In this document: in pieces, positions 34,147 to 42,789 of the stretch
Position numbering within the stretch: position 1 is the first letter of the stretch
How the letters are laid out: the number at the start of each line of letters is the position of its first letter
Assembly: GCA_031426915.1 (NCBI GenBank)
Contig: JASJPB010000061.1
Coordinates: forward strand, 1 to 59,867
Length of the DNA stretch: 59,867 bases
Origin: Sulfurimicrobium sp031426915
GTDB lineage: Bacteria; Pseudomonadota; Gammaproteobacteria; Burkholderiales; Sulfuricellaceae
Direction: 5' to 3'
The notes under the pieces: generated by a model
What the model saw: the letters and a program-made list of their open reading frames with translations, nothing else
Database searches by the model: none
Told to the model about the DNA's origin: nothing
Position numbers and translations under genes: made by a program

Positions 34147-34939
34147 AACCGCGCTGATCGAACTGGAAAACGTCAGCTACCGCTGGCCCGAAGGCCGCAC
34201 GGTATTCGAAAACCTCTCGCTTACCATCCGCAGCGGCGAAAAGCTGATCCTGCTGGGCGCCAACGGCTGCGGAAAATCCACCCTGCTCAAGCTCTTGAAC
34301 GGCCTGGTCTTCCCCGAAACAGGCCACTACCGCTACCGGGGCGAGGCAATCAGCCGCGAGCAGGTGCGCCGGCGTGATTTCGCGCGCAAGTTCAGGAGTG
34401 AGTGCGCGCTTCTGTTCCAGCACCCGGAAACCATGCTGTTCAACCCCACGGTGCGCGAGGAAATCGGCTACGGACCGCGCCAGATGGGCCAGCCGGATGT
34501 GGAAAAACGGGTCGCGCATTGGTCCGGTGAATTGCGGCTCGAAGCGCTGCTCGATCTGCCGCCCTACGCATTGAGCGGCGGCGAAAAGCAAAAAGTCGCG
34601 CTGGCCTGCGTGCTGGCACTCGACCCGCTGTTGCTGCTGCTGGACGAACCGGCGGCGAGCCTCGACCCGCGCAGTGCCGGTTGGCTGGTGGACACGCTCG
34701 CGGATTCCGTCCAGACCGTGGTGGTCAGCACCCACAACCTGAGCATGGCGGCCGAGCTGGGTACCCGCTGCCTGGTGCTGGGAGAGGATGGCACGCTGAT
34801 GTTCGACGGCCCGGTGCAAGCCGCCCTCTCCGATCTCGCCCTGCTCGAAGCCGCGAATCTCGCGCACCGCCACCGGCACCGCCATGGCGGCGTGGAACAT
34901 GCCCACGTCCATATTCACAACTGGGAAGCGACGGATTAG
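34139..34939 (+). CDS. cbiO: ECF transporter ATPase CbiO with His-rich tail
   Basis: The 266-residue ATPase has Walker A GANGCGKST, Q-loop LFQHPETMLFNPTVREEIGYG (typical of CbiO), signature LSGGEKQKVALA, Walker B LLLLDEPAASLD and switch His in STHNLSMA. It powers nickel or cobalt import with CbiM and CbiQ. The C-terminus ends in a striking His cluster (HRHRHRHGG, then HAHVHIHN), which probably binds or buffers metal in the cytoplasm. It is the last gene of the operon. Ni versus Co cannot be fixed from sequence. Confidence 0.92.
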   Translation: MTETALIELENVSYRWPEGRTVFENLSLTIRSGEKLILLGANGCGKSTLLKLLNGLVFPETGHYRYRGEAISREQVRRRDFARKFRSECALLFQHPETMLFNPTVREEIGYGPRQMGQPDVEKRVAHWSGELRLEALLDLPPYALSGGEKQKVALACVLALDPLLLLLDEPAASLDPRSAGWLVDTLADSVQTVVVSTHNLSMAAELGTRCLVLGEDGTLMFDGPVQAALSDLALLEAANLAHRHRHRHGGVEHAHVHIHNWEATD

Positions 34940-35029
34940 CCGATAGTGCGTCTTTTTCAGCGCGCGTTTGCATAGACCGAATCCCGTGGAGCAGAATAGG
35001 GCATCTCATACCAAGCCGGGGACCCTTGA

Positions 35030-36796
35030 ATGGTGACGCGCCGCAACTTCATCAAATCCCTTGTGACCTTGCCTCCCTTGCTGGCAATCGATTCCAGCTG
35101 GGCTGCAACAAACGATCCATCCCGGCTGGCTCTGGTTATCGGCAATAGCGCATACCGACACGCGCCGCTGGCAAATCCTGCCAATGATGCGCGCGCGATG
35201 TCTAGTCTCTTTGGCACGGCAGGTTTCACGGTAGACACTTGCCTCGATACCACCCGTACCGACATCATCTCGGCAATCGAACGCTTTGGTGATGCCGTGC
35301 AGCGTTCGGAGACCCGACTCGCCATTTTTTATTATGCGGGCCATGGAGCGCAGCTTGACTGGCGCAACTATTTGCTTCCGGTGGATGCGGACGTGGCAAA
35401 CGCGGAGCAGTTGAAGCAGCACTGTGTCGACCTTGGCCTGCTTCTTGGCAAGCTGGGAGCGGCCAAGGATAAGACCTTCATGGTGATTCTCGACGCGTGC
35501 CGCAGCAACCCGTTTGGCGATGGCTATAGGCCGGAACAGACGGGGCTGTCGCAGTTTGACGCCCCCGTTGGCAGCTTGCTTGCCTATGCCACCTCACCAG
35601 GCAAAGTCGCCTCTGACGGTTCGGGCAAGCATGGACTTTATACCGAGAACTTGATACGCGAGCTTTCAGTGCGCGGCACCCGCATCGAAGACGGCCTCAA
35701 GCGCGTGCGCCTCAATGTTCGTTTGCAATCCCTCGGCAGGCAGATTCCTTGGGAAACGACATCACTGGAAAGCGATATCTATCTATTCAATGATGGACAG
35801 AAAAAGCTCTCCGATGCAGAACTGGAAAAACTGGTCGAAGATGATCTGGCCGAATGGACCCGCATCAAGTCCTCGCGCAATCCTGACGATTGGGTTGCCT
35901 ACCTGAGGAAACTGCCAAACGGACGGTTTGCGGAAATCGCTCAGGCTCGCCTGACGCTTCTGCTGGCTGAAGTGGAAAAACCGAGGGTTTCCGGCGCTCC
36001 CGCCATTGCGCTGAATCCGGCATCCATGCCAGCCACCCCGGCAATCGTGCATAAATCGGAGATGGCCCCCATCATTCAGAACCCAGTGCCCCAGGCAGAC
36101 GTTGCGGCGATAGAACTCAAACCAGGCACCGCCCTTATGCCCTTGGGCAAACCCTCAGCCAATCCCTATTCGGCCGGCCGCTACCCGTTGGGGCGAAAGT
36201 TCACGGTTGGTGACAAAGCCACCTTCCGCGTTAGCGACCTGTTGACTGGCCTCGAAATTGAAACGCTAAACATCTTCATCACCCATGTGGACACTGATGC
36301 CGATCGCGTTGAGGGAAATAGAGGGAAGTGGGTATACGACTTGATGGGGAATGAACTAACCACCCCCCGCAATGGGCCAAGGAATATTCCAGCGCAGCTT
36401 GTTCCCTTCGAACTGCAGGTGGGAAAAAAGTGGACGGCCGGTTGGACTCAACAACATCCGAAACGGGGCGAGCAGGTTGTCACCATGGATCTGCGCATTG
36501 CCTCCTTCGAGAAAATCCGCACCGAACTGGGCGAGTTCAATACCTTCCGTATTGAGGGAAGAGGGTGGTCGCTGGACAACAAAAGAAACATGGAACTGGA
36601 ACGCCGTTTCTGGATTGTCCCGGGGATCAATTTTTTTATTCGGGCGGAAATAATCAACAGGAATGCAAAAGGTCGCTTTGTGCGAACTGAAAAACTGGAT
36701 CTCGTTTATCTGCACCAGCAAAACATCGATAGCGCGTGTACCGCCATCATTGATGGACCACAGCGAAACCCGGTAATCAAGAGCAGTTGCGATTGA
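35030..36796 (+). CDS. Orthocaspase (caspase-like C14 peptidase) with Tat-type signal
   Basis: The 588-residue protein begins with a twin-arginine-like signal (VTRRNFIKSLVTLPPLLAI). A caspase fold follows (about 32-255) with catalytic His105 in YYAGHGAQ and Cys157 in ILDACRSNPF. A linker (260-380) leads to a C-terminal beta-rich domain (about 385-570) that I do not recognise. Bacterial caspase homologues cut after Arg or Lys, or act as adaptors, and some serve stress or defence responses. Both catalytic residues are present. It stands alone between cbiO and a small membrane-protein gene. Confidence 0.85.
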   Translation: MVTRRNFIKSLVTLPPLLAIDSSWAATNDPSRLALVIGNSAYRHAPLANPANDARAMSSLFGTAGFTVDTCLDTTRTDIISAIERFGDAVQRSETRLAIFYYAGHGAQLDWRNYLLPVDADVANAEQLKQHCVDLGLLLGKLGAAKDKTFMVILDACRSNPFGDGYRPEQTGLSQFDAPVGSLLAYATSPGKVASDGSGKHGLYTENLIRELSVRGTRIEDGLKRVRLNVRLQSLGRQIPWETTSLESDIYLFNDGQKKLSDAELEKLVEDDLAEWTRIKSSRNPDDWVAYLRKLPNGRFAEIAQARLTLLLAEVEKPRVSGAPAIALNPASMPATPAIVHKSEMAPIIQNPVPQADVAAIELKPGTALMPLGKPSANPYSAGRYPLGRKFTVGDKATFRVSDLLTGLEIETLNIFITHVDTDADRVEGNRGKWVYDLMGNELTTPRNGPRNIPAQLVPFELQVGKKWTAGWTQQHPKRGEQVVTMDLRIASFEKIRTELGEFNTFRIEGRGWSLDNKRNMELERRFWIVPGINFFIRAEIINRNAKGRFVRTEKLDLVYLHQQNIDSACTAIIDGPQRNPVIKSSCD

Positions 36797-36965
36797 CCTT
36801 GTCTCGGCCCGATGAAGTGACTGGAAGCCATCCTGACATAAACTCAGATTAAACCCCGCTGTCAAAAAATACCGGCTGGAAAACCAGGCAGCCTTCATAA
36901 TACCTACCTACCCCTACCGTGAGGCCAGCTTGATCGTCATGGTAGACCCACTACAAGGAATTCCA

Positions 36966-37217
36966 ATGAAGCGCACCCCCGGCAAGAAAATCGCATTCGG
37001 TTTCGCCATCGCAAGCCTGGTCGGCATGGCCGCCAGTGCACTTATCTTTACCTATTTCTTCAGGGAAAAAGGTATTAGCGACCCGCTGACCGCCAGCGCA
37101 CTTGCCACGATAATATTCTTCGCCAGTTGCGCCACCGTGCTGTTTTTCATGAGCCAGCCGCCGCGCTATGAACTGCGGCCATGGGATGAGGGTGAAACGA
37201 TGGAAAAACAGATCTGA
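36966..37217 (+). CDS. Small membrane protein, function unknown
   Basis: The 83-residue protein starts MKRTPGKKIAFGFAIASLVG at the ATG behind ACAAGGAATTCCA. It has two membrane helices (about 9-29 and 42-62) and a short cytoplasmic C-terminus. No family was recognised. The next gene starts 51 bp later with its own ribosome site. The 169-bp gap upstream (36797-36965) shows nothing more than likely promoter sequence. Confidence 0.6.
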   Translation: MKRTPGKKIAFGFAIASLVGMAASALIFTYFFREKGISDPLTASALATIIFFASCATVLFFMSQPPRYELRPWDEGETMEKQI

Positions 37218-37268
37218 CGGCAGGCGGGGGGTGTCTTCGATCCGACATTACACTGTAAAGGAGCCACG

Positions 37269-37964
37269 ATGCAAACCATGACCGAACTGGAACTTGACCG
37301 GCTGGAAGACCTGCTGGCTTCGGATTTTTTCAAGAACGAGGCGATGACGCTCGACATGCTCCAGGGCTTCCTGTGCGCGGTGGCGAGCGGCCCGGATCTG
37401 CTCCCTCCCAGCGTGTGGTTGCCGGAAGCGCTGGGCGAAGCGCCGGAATACGAATCCGAGGCCCAGGCCCAGGAAGTGCTGTCGCTGTTGATGAAGTTCT
37501 ACAACAGCATCGCCTCGGCGCTCGCCAACAGCGAGGATTTCGACCTGATTCTCTACGCCATCGAGGAAAACCCGGACCAGCTGGATTATGTCCCGTGGTG
37601 CGACGGTTACGTCTTCGGCGCCCAGATCGGGGAAACCAACTGGTTCGAGGCCGCGGGCGAACACTCGGAAGGGCTGAGCGAAATGATGGAGGTTTTTTTC
37701 CTGCTGAGCGGCCTGCTCAAGGAAGACGCCCTCGAACACAAGGAGCCGTGGCTATCCGAGAAGGAGGAAAAGCGGCGCATGGCTCTGGCCCGGGAAGATT
37801 TCCCCTCGACCATCGGCGCCATTTACCAGTTCTGGCTTGCGCGCCGCAACACCCCCGGCACGGTGCGCCGCGAATCCCCCAAGGTCGGGCGCAACGACCC
37901 CTGCCCCTGCGGCAGCGGAAAGAAATTCAAGCAGTGCTGCGGCAAGGAACCGACGCTGCACTAA
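37269..37964 (+). CDS. UPF0149/YecA family protein with SEC-C zinc motif
   Basis: The 231-residue protein has an N-terminal YecA/YgfB domain (about 5-180, LDMLQGFLCAVASGPDLLPP). The C-terminal SEC-C motif GRNDPCPCGSGKKFKQCCG binds zinc, as in SecA. YecA-like proteins associate with ribosomes or the Sec system in some bacteria; the role here is inferred. A strong AAAGGAG site precedes the ATG. Its TAA stop (37962-37964) touches the left end of the structured element. Confidence 0.88.
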   Translation: MQTMTELELDRLEDLLASDFFKNEAMTLDMLQGFLCAVASGPDLLPPSVWLPEALGEAPEYESEAQAQEVLSLLMKFYNSIASALANSEDFDLILYAIEENPDQLDYVPWCDGYVFGAQIGETNWFEAAGEHSEGLSEMMEVFFLLSGLLKEDALEHKEPWLSEKEEKRRMALAREDFPSTIGAIYQFWLARRNTPGTVRRESPKVGRNDPCPCGSGKKFKQCCGKEPTLH

Positions 37965-38233
37965 GAGCCTATTTCAGTAGGTTTCATGCCCCGCGCCATC
38001 ACGATTTGGGGTGCAGTGCTAGGCGCTCGTCTCGCCGTTTGGTCATTCCAAACAAGTGACGAGCAACGACGCAATGTGCCCCAAATCGTGATGGCCCTCC
38101 GGGTTGTGTCCAGAAAGCGCGTCTGCGGCGTTGCAAGGCTTGCCAAGGGAACGACCCTTGGCTGCGCCTTGCGCCTAGCATTCATCGCTTTCTGGATACA
38201 ACGCGGGGCATGAAACCTACTGAAATAGGCTCT
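37964..38233. repeat. 270-bp structured stem-loop element, copy 2
   Basis: The ends (37964-37995 and 38202-38233) form a perfect 32-bp inverted repeat. Arm A has a 17-bp stem (37995-38011 with 38079-38095) with an inner 6+5+6 hairpin at 38037-38053. Arm B has a 16-bp stem (38104-38119 with 38186-38201) with an inner 8+5+8 hairpin at 38142-38162 and loop AACGA. The layout and stem sizes equal those of 4914-5184, but the stem sequences differ. It lies exactly between two converging genes and should also act as a terminator. No protein gene is supported inside. Confidence 0.85.
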
Positions 38234-38237
38234 GAGA

Positions 38238-39581
38238 TCAGATATCCACGCCTTCGCCCCAGATCAGGGCCTTGACATGGGTCACGTTCACTTCGTCGGC
38301 GTTCAGGCCGCAGGTGGCGGCGTAGCGCGCGATGAGTTCCTGGTCGAAGTTTTCGCAGGCCATGACCAGTTGCAGATAAGGCGCATATATCCCGCTTTGG
38401 TGTAGCAGGGCATCCACCACCGCTTGCGGCAGGTTGAGACGGGCGAGAGCCTGCGCCATCGGCACATTGAGCAACACGTCCAGCAACGAAAAGATGCCGA
38501 CGATAAACAGTCCCCCCTGCTCAGCCGCCGCGAAGCGGCTTTTGCCCAGGGTTTCCATGAAACGCGCGCGCACCAGCGCGCTCTTGAGCAAGCTGCGGTT
38601 GCGGCTGTCGCTCTTGCCGCTGCTGAACAGCAGCAGGGTCAGCCAGCGATAGAGCTGGTCGTATCCGAGCAGGGTCAACACGTGGCCGATGGAACGAATT
38701 TTTTGCTGCAAACCGTTGGCCGGCGAGTTGATGAAATTGAGCAGCTTGTAGGAAAGCCCCGGATCGAGTTTGACCTTCTCCTCCAGCTCGGCAAGCTCGG
38801 CACGGTTCATGACCATGTTGAGCAGCTCCATCACCCGCATGCGATCGTTGTCGAGCCGGTGCGGCAGGGCGGGTTGCATGCGGGCGAAGTAATACCCCTG
38901 GAACAGCTCGAAGGAAAGCGCGCGATAGGCCTCGAACGCATCTTCCGTTTCCACGTTGCGGGCCACCAGGCGCGGCGATCCCATACCCCGGATTTGCGCC
39001 ACCTGCTGGCCAAGCGCCAGCGCATCGTAGCGCGTGGTATCGATCCTCACGTAATGGCACAGCTTCAGGAACGGCTCGTGCTCCGGACGGCATTCAAAAT
39101 CGTCGAGGGCGAGTTCGATTCCCGCTGCGACCAGTTCGCGGCAGCGCGCGAGAAGAGACTCACCGACCTCCCCCGCCAGTCGTATTGCCACCACCACCCT
39201 GTGTTGCGGCAGTTGATCGACGATGGGGTTATCCAGCATGGACGGCGCAACCCCGATGAAGGTGAGTTTGTTGCCCAGCGCCTGCTGGAAGTCGAGATCG
39301 ATCACGCTGATCACCAGCGCTTCGTCCTGCATCCAACGCTGCGCCGCCTCTCCATCCGCAGCGAACAGGCCCGGTTCGCGGATATTGAGTTCATAGCCGA
39401 CGATCTGGCTCGTGGCATCGAGCACCGGCTGGTGACCGAGAAAGCGCCGCAGCATAAGCGTCGCCTGCCCGCGTTCGGCGGCGGCATCAAGAACGCTCGT
39501 GACGTCTTGGCACGCGGCAGCAGGGACGTCCTGCGCGTCGCCGTGAGCGCCTGTCAGCAAGTTCAGGTATTTATTCAGCAT
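38238..39581 (-). CDS. EAL-HDOD signalling protein (YuxH type)
   Basis: The 447-residue protein has an EAL-like domain (about 45-235) and an HDOD domain (about 240-435). In the EAL part the motif is degenerate (IVGYELNIRE), as usual in this family, so it probably does not cut c-di-GMP. The HDOD part has NMVMNRAELAELEEKVKLDP and INSPANGLQQKI. Relatives such as CdgJ of Vibrio affect motility. The stop is five bases from the structured element end. The converging YecA gene lies on the other side. Confidence 0.88.
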   Translation of the reverse strand: MLNKYLNLLTGAHGDAQDVPAAACQDVTSVLDAAAERGQATLMLRRFLGHQPVLDATSQIVGYELNIREPGLFAADGEAAQRWMQDEALVISVIDLDFQQALGNKLTFIGVAPSMLDNPIVDQLPQHRVVVAIRLAGEVGESLLARCRELVAAGIELALDDFECRPEHEPFLKLCHYVRIDTTRYDALALGQQVAQIRGMGSPRLVARNVETEDAFEAYRALSFELFQGYYFARMQPALPHRLDNDRMRVMELLNMVMNRAELAELEEKVKLDPGLSYKLLNFINSPANGLQQKIRSIGHVLTLLGYDQLYRWLTLLLFSSGKSDSRNRSLLKSALVRARFMETLGKSRFAAAEQGGLFIVGIFSLLDVLLNVPMAQALARLNLPQAVVDALLHQSGIYAPYLQLVMACENFDQELIARYAATCGLNADEVNVTHVKALIWGEGVDI

Positions 39582-39682
39582 GGGTTGCGCGGCTTTTACT
39601 TGGTTTCAATAACGACTGAATTGGCAGCTTGCAAGAAACCCGGCCGCTTGTAAACAGCCGGGCGCCATTGCCCTGCGCGGCA

Positions 39683-42067
39683 TCACTGCGCGATGGCAGC
39701 GGTCTGTTTCAGGCGTTCCATGAGATTGTCGACGGCACGGTCCACCAGCGCGATGTCGTCAATGACTTGCGCGTAGCCATTGCGGAATTTTTCGGCAAGC
39801 CCGGCCGGCGTGATGGAAACCGCCCGTTCTCCGAGGCGGTTGGTGAACAGGAAAAGCCCCTTGAGCGGGCTGACCCAGGCCAGCTTGACCCGGTTGGATT
39901 CGCCGTTTTCCAGTTCGAATTCGATCCAGGTGCCGCGCTTGAGCCGCTTCACCATGGTGTCGTAATCGTCAGTCGCGGCCTGACGGGGCGCGTCCCCGAT
40001 GGCGAGGGTTTGCCATTCCGAATCGTCCACTTCGCAGGCCTCGGCGTTCAGACTCTGGACAAAACCAGGGTCGGGCACGAGCGTTTCCAGCGGCAGGGGG
40101 ATAGCCGTGAAATCGGCCGCCTCGCCACCTTGCGGGGCCGATTGCGCCGAATCTTCCGCGGCAAATGCCTGCACCACGAACCCTGCCTCCTGGCCAGGGG
40201 CAGCACCTGCCTGCGGATGAGCATCGAGTCCGGACTTGATCGCATCGGCATGGCATTTGACCAGCCGGGAAAAAAACTGGTCGCGTTCCGCGTCGGGCAA
40301 AGCGGCAAGCGCCATACCGTCCTGCAGACGCTTGAGCAAACCCGGCAAAAGGCTGACAAGTTGCTTGCGATCATCCGGCACGCGTTTCGGCTCGACGCTC
40401 CAGATCAGCTCGTCCAGGGTCGCGATGGCCTGCCGCCAGGGCGCGCCGTCCTCGCCAGCCTGCACGTAGGCGGCAGAGAGAACGGTTTCCCAGCACCCGG
40501 CCAGGAAATTGCGGATCACATCGGGCAGTTGCGGGGCATGGATGCGGCGCCGGATTTCATCGTGCGCCATGATTTTTGCAATTTCTTCCCGTTCCCGATG
40601 ATGGACGAGCTGGGCGCTGAGTCCGGTGAGCGCGTCAGCCTGCTTTTTTTCCTCGGCGAGGTACAGCCCCAGGGCTTCCAGCACCTCGGCAAAGATACCG
40701 ACCTGGTCGTCAAACTCATTGAGGATGCGCTGCATCAGGTCGTCGACTTCTTTGTAGAGCCCGCCCTGATGCCCTTCCGCCTCGTTCCAGCCGATGGAGA
40801 TTTCCGCCAGCTTGTCGAGAAGTTTTCGCGCCGGGTGGGCTTTCTGGGAGAAAAACGACTTGTCCAGCATCGCCACCTTGAGCACCGGGATTTGCAGCCT
40901 GCTGATCAGGGCTTTCATCGCATCCGGGATGCGCCGGTCATCCAGGATGTAGTCGAACAGCATCGCCACGATATCCAGCGTCATGGCATCCATCTGTCCC
41001 ATGGCGCCGGCTGCGGAGCTGGCTTTGATATCCCGTAGCACATTCACGCGAGCATGGTCGAAAGCCGATGCCGGCGAAGAACCGTCACTGCCAGCCAGAC
41101 CACCGAGTTGTTCCTGCTGCAGGCGCGTCAGCGTATTGACTACGGACAGGCTGGTCGCGGGCACCTGAGCCTGCGCCACGGCGCCACTCTGCCCGGCCGG
41201 AAATGCACCGCCAAAAGCACCCTGCGTCAGTAATTGCTGCAGTGCCGCGAACAATCCGGCTTCGCCGCCGCTACCCGTCGCTACGGCGGCCGCAGCAGCA
41301 TGGCCGGGTTGCGATGCGCCCCCCGCGTCGGAGCGCCGCCTCATGCCGACCCGTATCTTCTCCAGCACCCCTTTTTCCACCAGGTGCTGATTGATGTCGC
41401 GGTAAACGTCCTTGATTTTCCCCGGCATGTGCTTGTTGAACATGGTCACCAGCAACAGTTTGACCTTGACCGGGCAATCCAGCTCCTTCATGGCGCCCAG
41501 GAAGGATTTGCCGATCAGTTCCGGCCCCAGCGGATTGCCGGTGTGCGCCAGTTCCGGATCGTGCAGCAGCACGCCCATGCGTTTTTCGATGCCGAACAGT
41601 TCTTCTCCGCAAGCGTCATGGATACTGTTGGCGATATTGCCGCACGCGAGCGACTCTTCAAGATCGTCCGGTGCAACCAGGCTAAGCTCTTCGAAGTTGA
41701 ACCCGCCCTGCTGCCGGGCATCCCCTTGCAGCGGGTCCCGACGGACTTCCCTGTTGAAAGCCTGCTCGAATTGCTGCCTGAAACCCTTCTCGATGACACC
41801 CCGTTCGTCGCGCACGAGCGTCATGGCGTCCAGGTAAAGATTGCGCATTTCATGGTGGCTCGTTTGATCCGAGAGATCGAAAAACTCATCGCCAGCCTTG
41901 TCCATCATGATGGACAAGGCCTGCATCAGGCGTGGCGCCACCATGTCGCGGCATTCGTTCAGCAACGACGCGCTGCCGCCCGCAACAGCCGGAGGCAGGC
42001 CCGGAACGGCTCTCGGCTTCTCGTACTGGCTCATCATCACAACATTATTCTGCGCGGCTTCTTTCAT
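39683..42067 (-). CDS. DUF1631 family protein under a c-di-GMP riboswitch
   Basis: The 794-residue cytoplasmic protein matches the DUF1631 family (LLNECRDMVAPRLMQALSIMMDKAGDEFF at the start, LLVTMFNKHMPGKIKDVYRDINQHLV in the middle). The C-terminal part (about 690-780) looks like a PilZ-type beta-barrel (TWIEFELENGESNRVKLAW), suggesting c-di-GMP binding or mimicry; this is inference. The ATG follows CAGGAG. A canonical c-di-GMP-I aptamer lies about 150 bp upstream in the leader, so its expression should respond to c-di-GMP. It is monocistronic as far as visible. Confidence 0.88.
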   Translation of the reverse strand: MKEAAQNNVVMMSQYEKPRAVPGLPPAVAGGSASLLNECRDMVAPRLMQALSIMMDKAGDEFFDLSDQTSHHEMRNLYLDAMTLVRDERGVIEKGFRQQFEQAFNREVRRDPLQGDARQQGGFNFEELSLVAPDDLEESLACGNIANSIHDACGEELFGIEKRMGVLLHDPELAHTGNPLGPELIGKSFLGAMKELDCPVKVKLLLVTMFNKHMPGKIKDVYRDINQHLVEKGVLEKIRVGMRRRSDAGGASQPGHAAAAAVATGSGGEAGLFAALQQLLTQGAFGGAFPAGQSGAVAQAQVPATSLSVVNTLTRLQQEQLGGLAGSDGSSPASAFDHARVNVLRDIKASSAAGAMGQMDAMTLDIVAMLFDYILDDRRIPDAMKALISRLQIPVLKVAMLDKSFFSQKAHPARKLLDKLAEISIGWNEAEGHQGGLYKEVDDLMQRILNEFDDQVGIFAEVLEALGLYLAEEKKQADALTGLSAQLVHHREREEIAKIMAHDEIRRRIHAPQLPDVIRNFLAGCWETVLSAAYVQAGEDGAPWRQAIATLDELIWSVEPKRVPDDRKQLVSLLPGLLKRLQDGMALAALPDAERDQFFSRLVKCHADAIKSGLDAHPQAGAAPGQEAGFVVQAFAAEDSAQSAPQGGEAADFTAIPLPLETLVPDPGFVQSLNAEACEVDDSEWQTLAIGDAPRQAATDDYDTMVKRLKRGTWIEFELENGESNRVKLAWVSPLKGLFLFTNRLGERAVSITPAGLAEKFRNGYAQVIDDIALVDRAVDNLMERLKQTAAIAQ

Positions 42068-42215
42068 GATCCTGTCTCCTGACAGCGCGGCCGGGCAAGC
42101 CGCTACAAACCTTCATTGCGATGAGGGAGACGCCAGGTCGAAATCGGTCAGGTAAGGGGAAAAAGCAGGACAGCGAAGTGCAACACCCGCGCGGCACGAG
42201 AAACGCCACGAATTG

Positions 42216-42306
42216 GGTTCACCCAGCAATCCCGCTATCCTAGGACATCTGCCCCTTAGACCGGAAACTTTGCGTCCCCACCTTTCGATGGGTTTGCCCT
42301 TAAAAT
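42216..42306 (-). ncRNA. c-di-GMP-I riboswitch (GEMM-I)
   Basis: On the minus strand, from 42306 down, the consensus parts appear in order: AGGGCAAACC, a hairpin closed by a GAAA tetraloop (CCCATC-GAAA-GGTGGG), the invariant GGGACGCAAAG, CCGG-TCTAA, and the second arm with CCTAGGATAGCGGGATTGC, which resembles the tetraloop-receptor side. These match the Vc2/GEMM-I aptamer nearly base by base. About 150 bp of leader separate it from the DUF1631 start. A clear expression platform is not obvious, so ON or OFF behaviour cannot be read. Confidence 0.95.
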
Positions 42307-42316
42307 TTAGGTGCTA

Positions 42317-42349
42317 CCTGCTCAAGAAACAGTGCGTTTTTTGAGCAGG
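42317..42349. other. Nine-bp hairpin upstream of the riboswitch
   Basis: CCTGCTCAA (42317-42325) pairs perfectly with TTGAGCAGG (42341-42349). It lies between the possible promoter and the aptamer on the minus strand. It could protect the 5' end of the leader RNA or be a protein site. Confidence 0.5.
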
Positions 42350-42352
42350 AAC

Positions 42353-42368
42353 AGCAAAACTTTTACCA
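42353..42368 (-). promoter_or_regulatory. Possible sigma-54 promoter of the DUF1631 gene
   Basis: The minus strand reads TGGTAAAAGTTTTGCT, with GG and GC exactly ten bases apart as in -24/-12 promoters. It would start RNA just before the hairpin and riboswitch. The -24 part (TGGTAA rather than TGGCAC) is imperfect and no activator site was identified. Confidence 0.4.
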
Positions 42369-42447
42369 TAAAGAGTCAATTATTGCAAGGACATTGCACC
42401 GAGACCGCCTGCTCCAGCGCCTGGTTGGGCACGCTATAATCCCGCCC

Positions 42448-42783
42448 ATGCAGAATCCCTTTTCCGTCCGCTGGAGCGCCAGCGGCAACAACCTGTGCCT
42501 GGGTCAGTGGGAGGTGCGCCATCAGGGACGCCTGCTGGACCTGGATGCCGCGCGGCGGGAAAAGGACATGGGTACTTTCGGCATTTTCAGCTACATTTTC
42601 CCCGACGACGAGGATCTTGCCGAAGGCCTGGCGGAGGACGACTGGATTCTCGAAAACATCGACTGGGTCAGCGAGCTTTTCGCCGCCCACGACATTCCCA
42701 TCGATGAAGCGCACATGCGCTGGCTGTACCAGGCGATCAACCCCCAGGACTGGCGCTGCGGCAGTTGCGGCGGATGCCTTTAG
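42448..42783 (+). CDS. Conserved-looking small protein with Cys-rich end
   Basis: The 111-residue protein begins MQNPFSVRWSASGNNLCLGQWEV and ends WRCGSCGGCL, with three cysteines that could hold a metal. No family was recognised. A TATAAT box lies at 42435-42440, only seven bases before the ATG. Either the mRNA is nearly leaderless or the box is fortuitous. No Shine-Dalgarno site is visible (CCCGCCC precedes the ATG). The next gene (SCO) converges and ends seven bases after its stop. Confidence 0.65.
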   Translation: MQNPFSVRWSASGNNLCLGQWEVRHQGRLLDLDAARREKDMGTFGIFSYIFPDDEDLAEGLAEDDWILENIDWVSELFAAHDIPIDEAHMRWLYQAINPQDWRCGSCGGCL

Positions 42784-42789
42784 GGTGGG

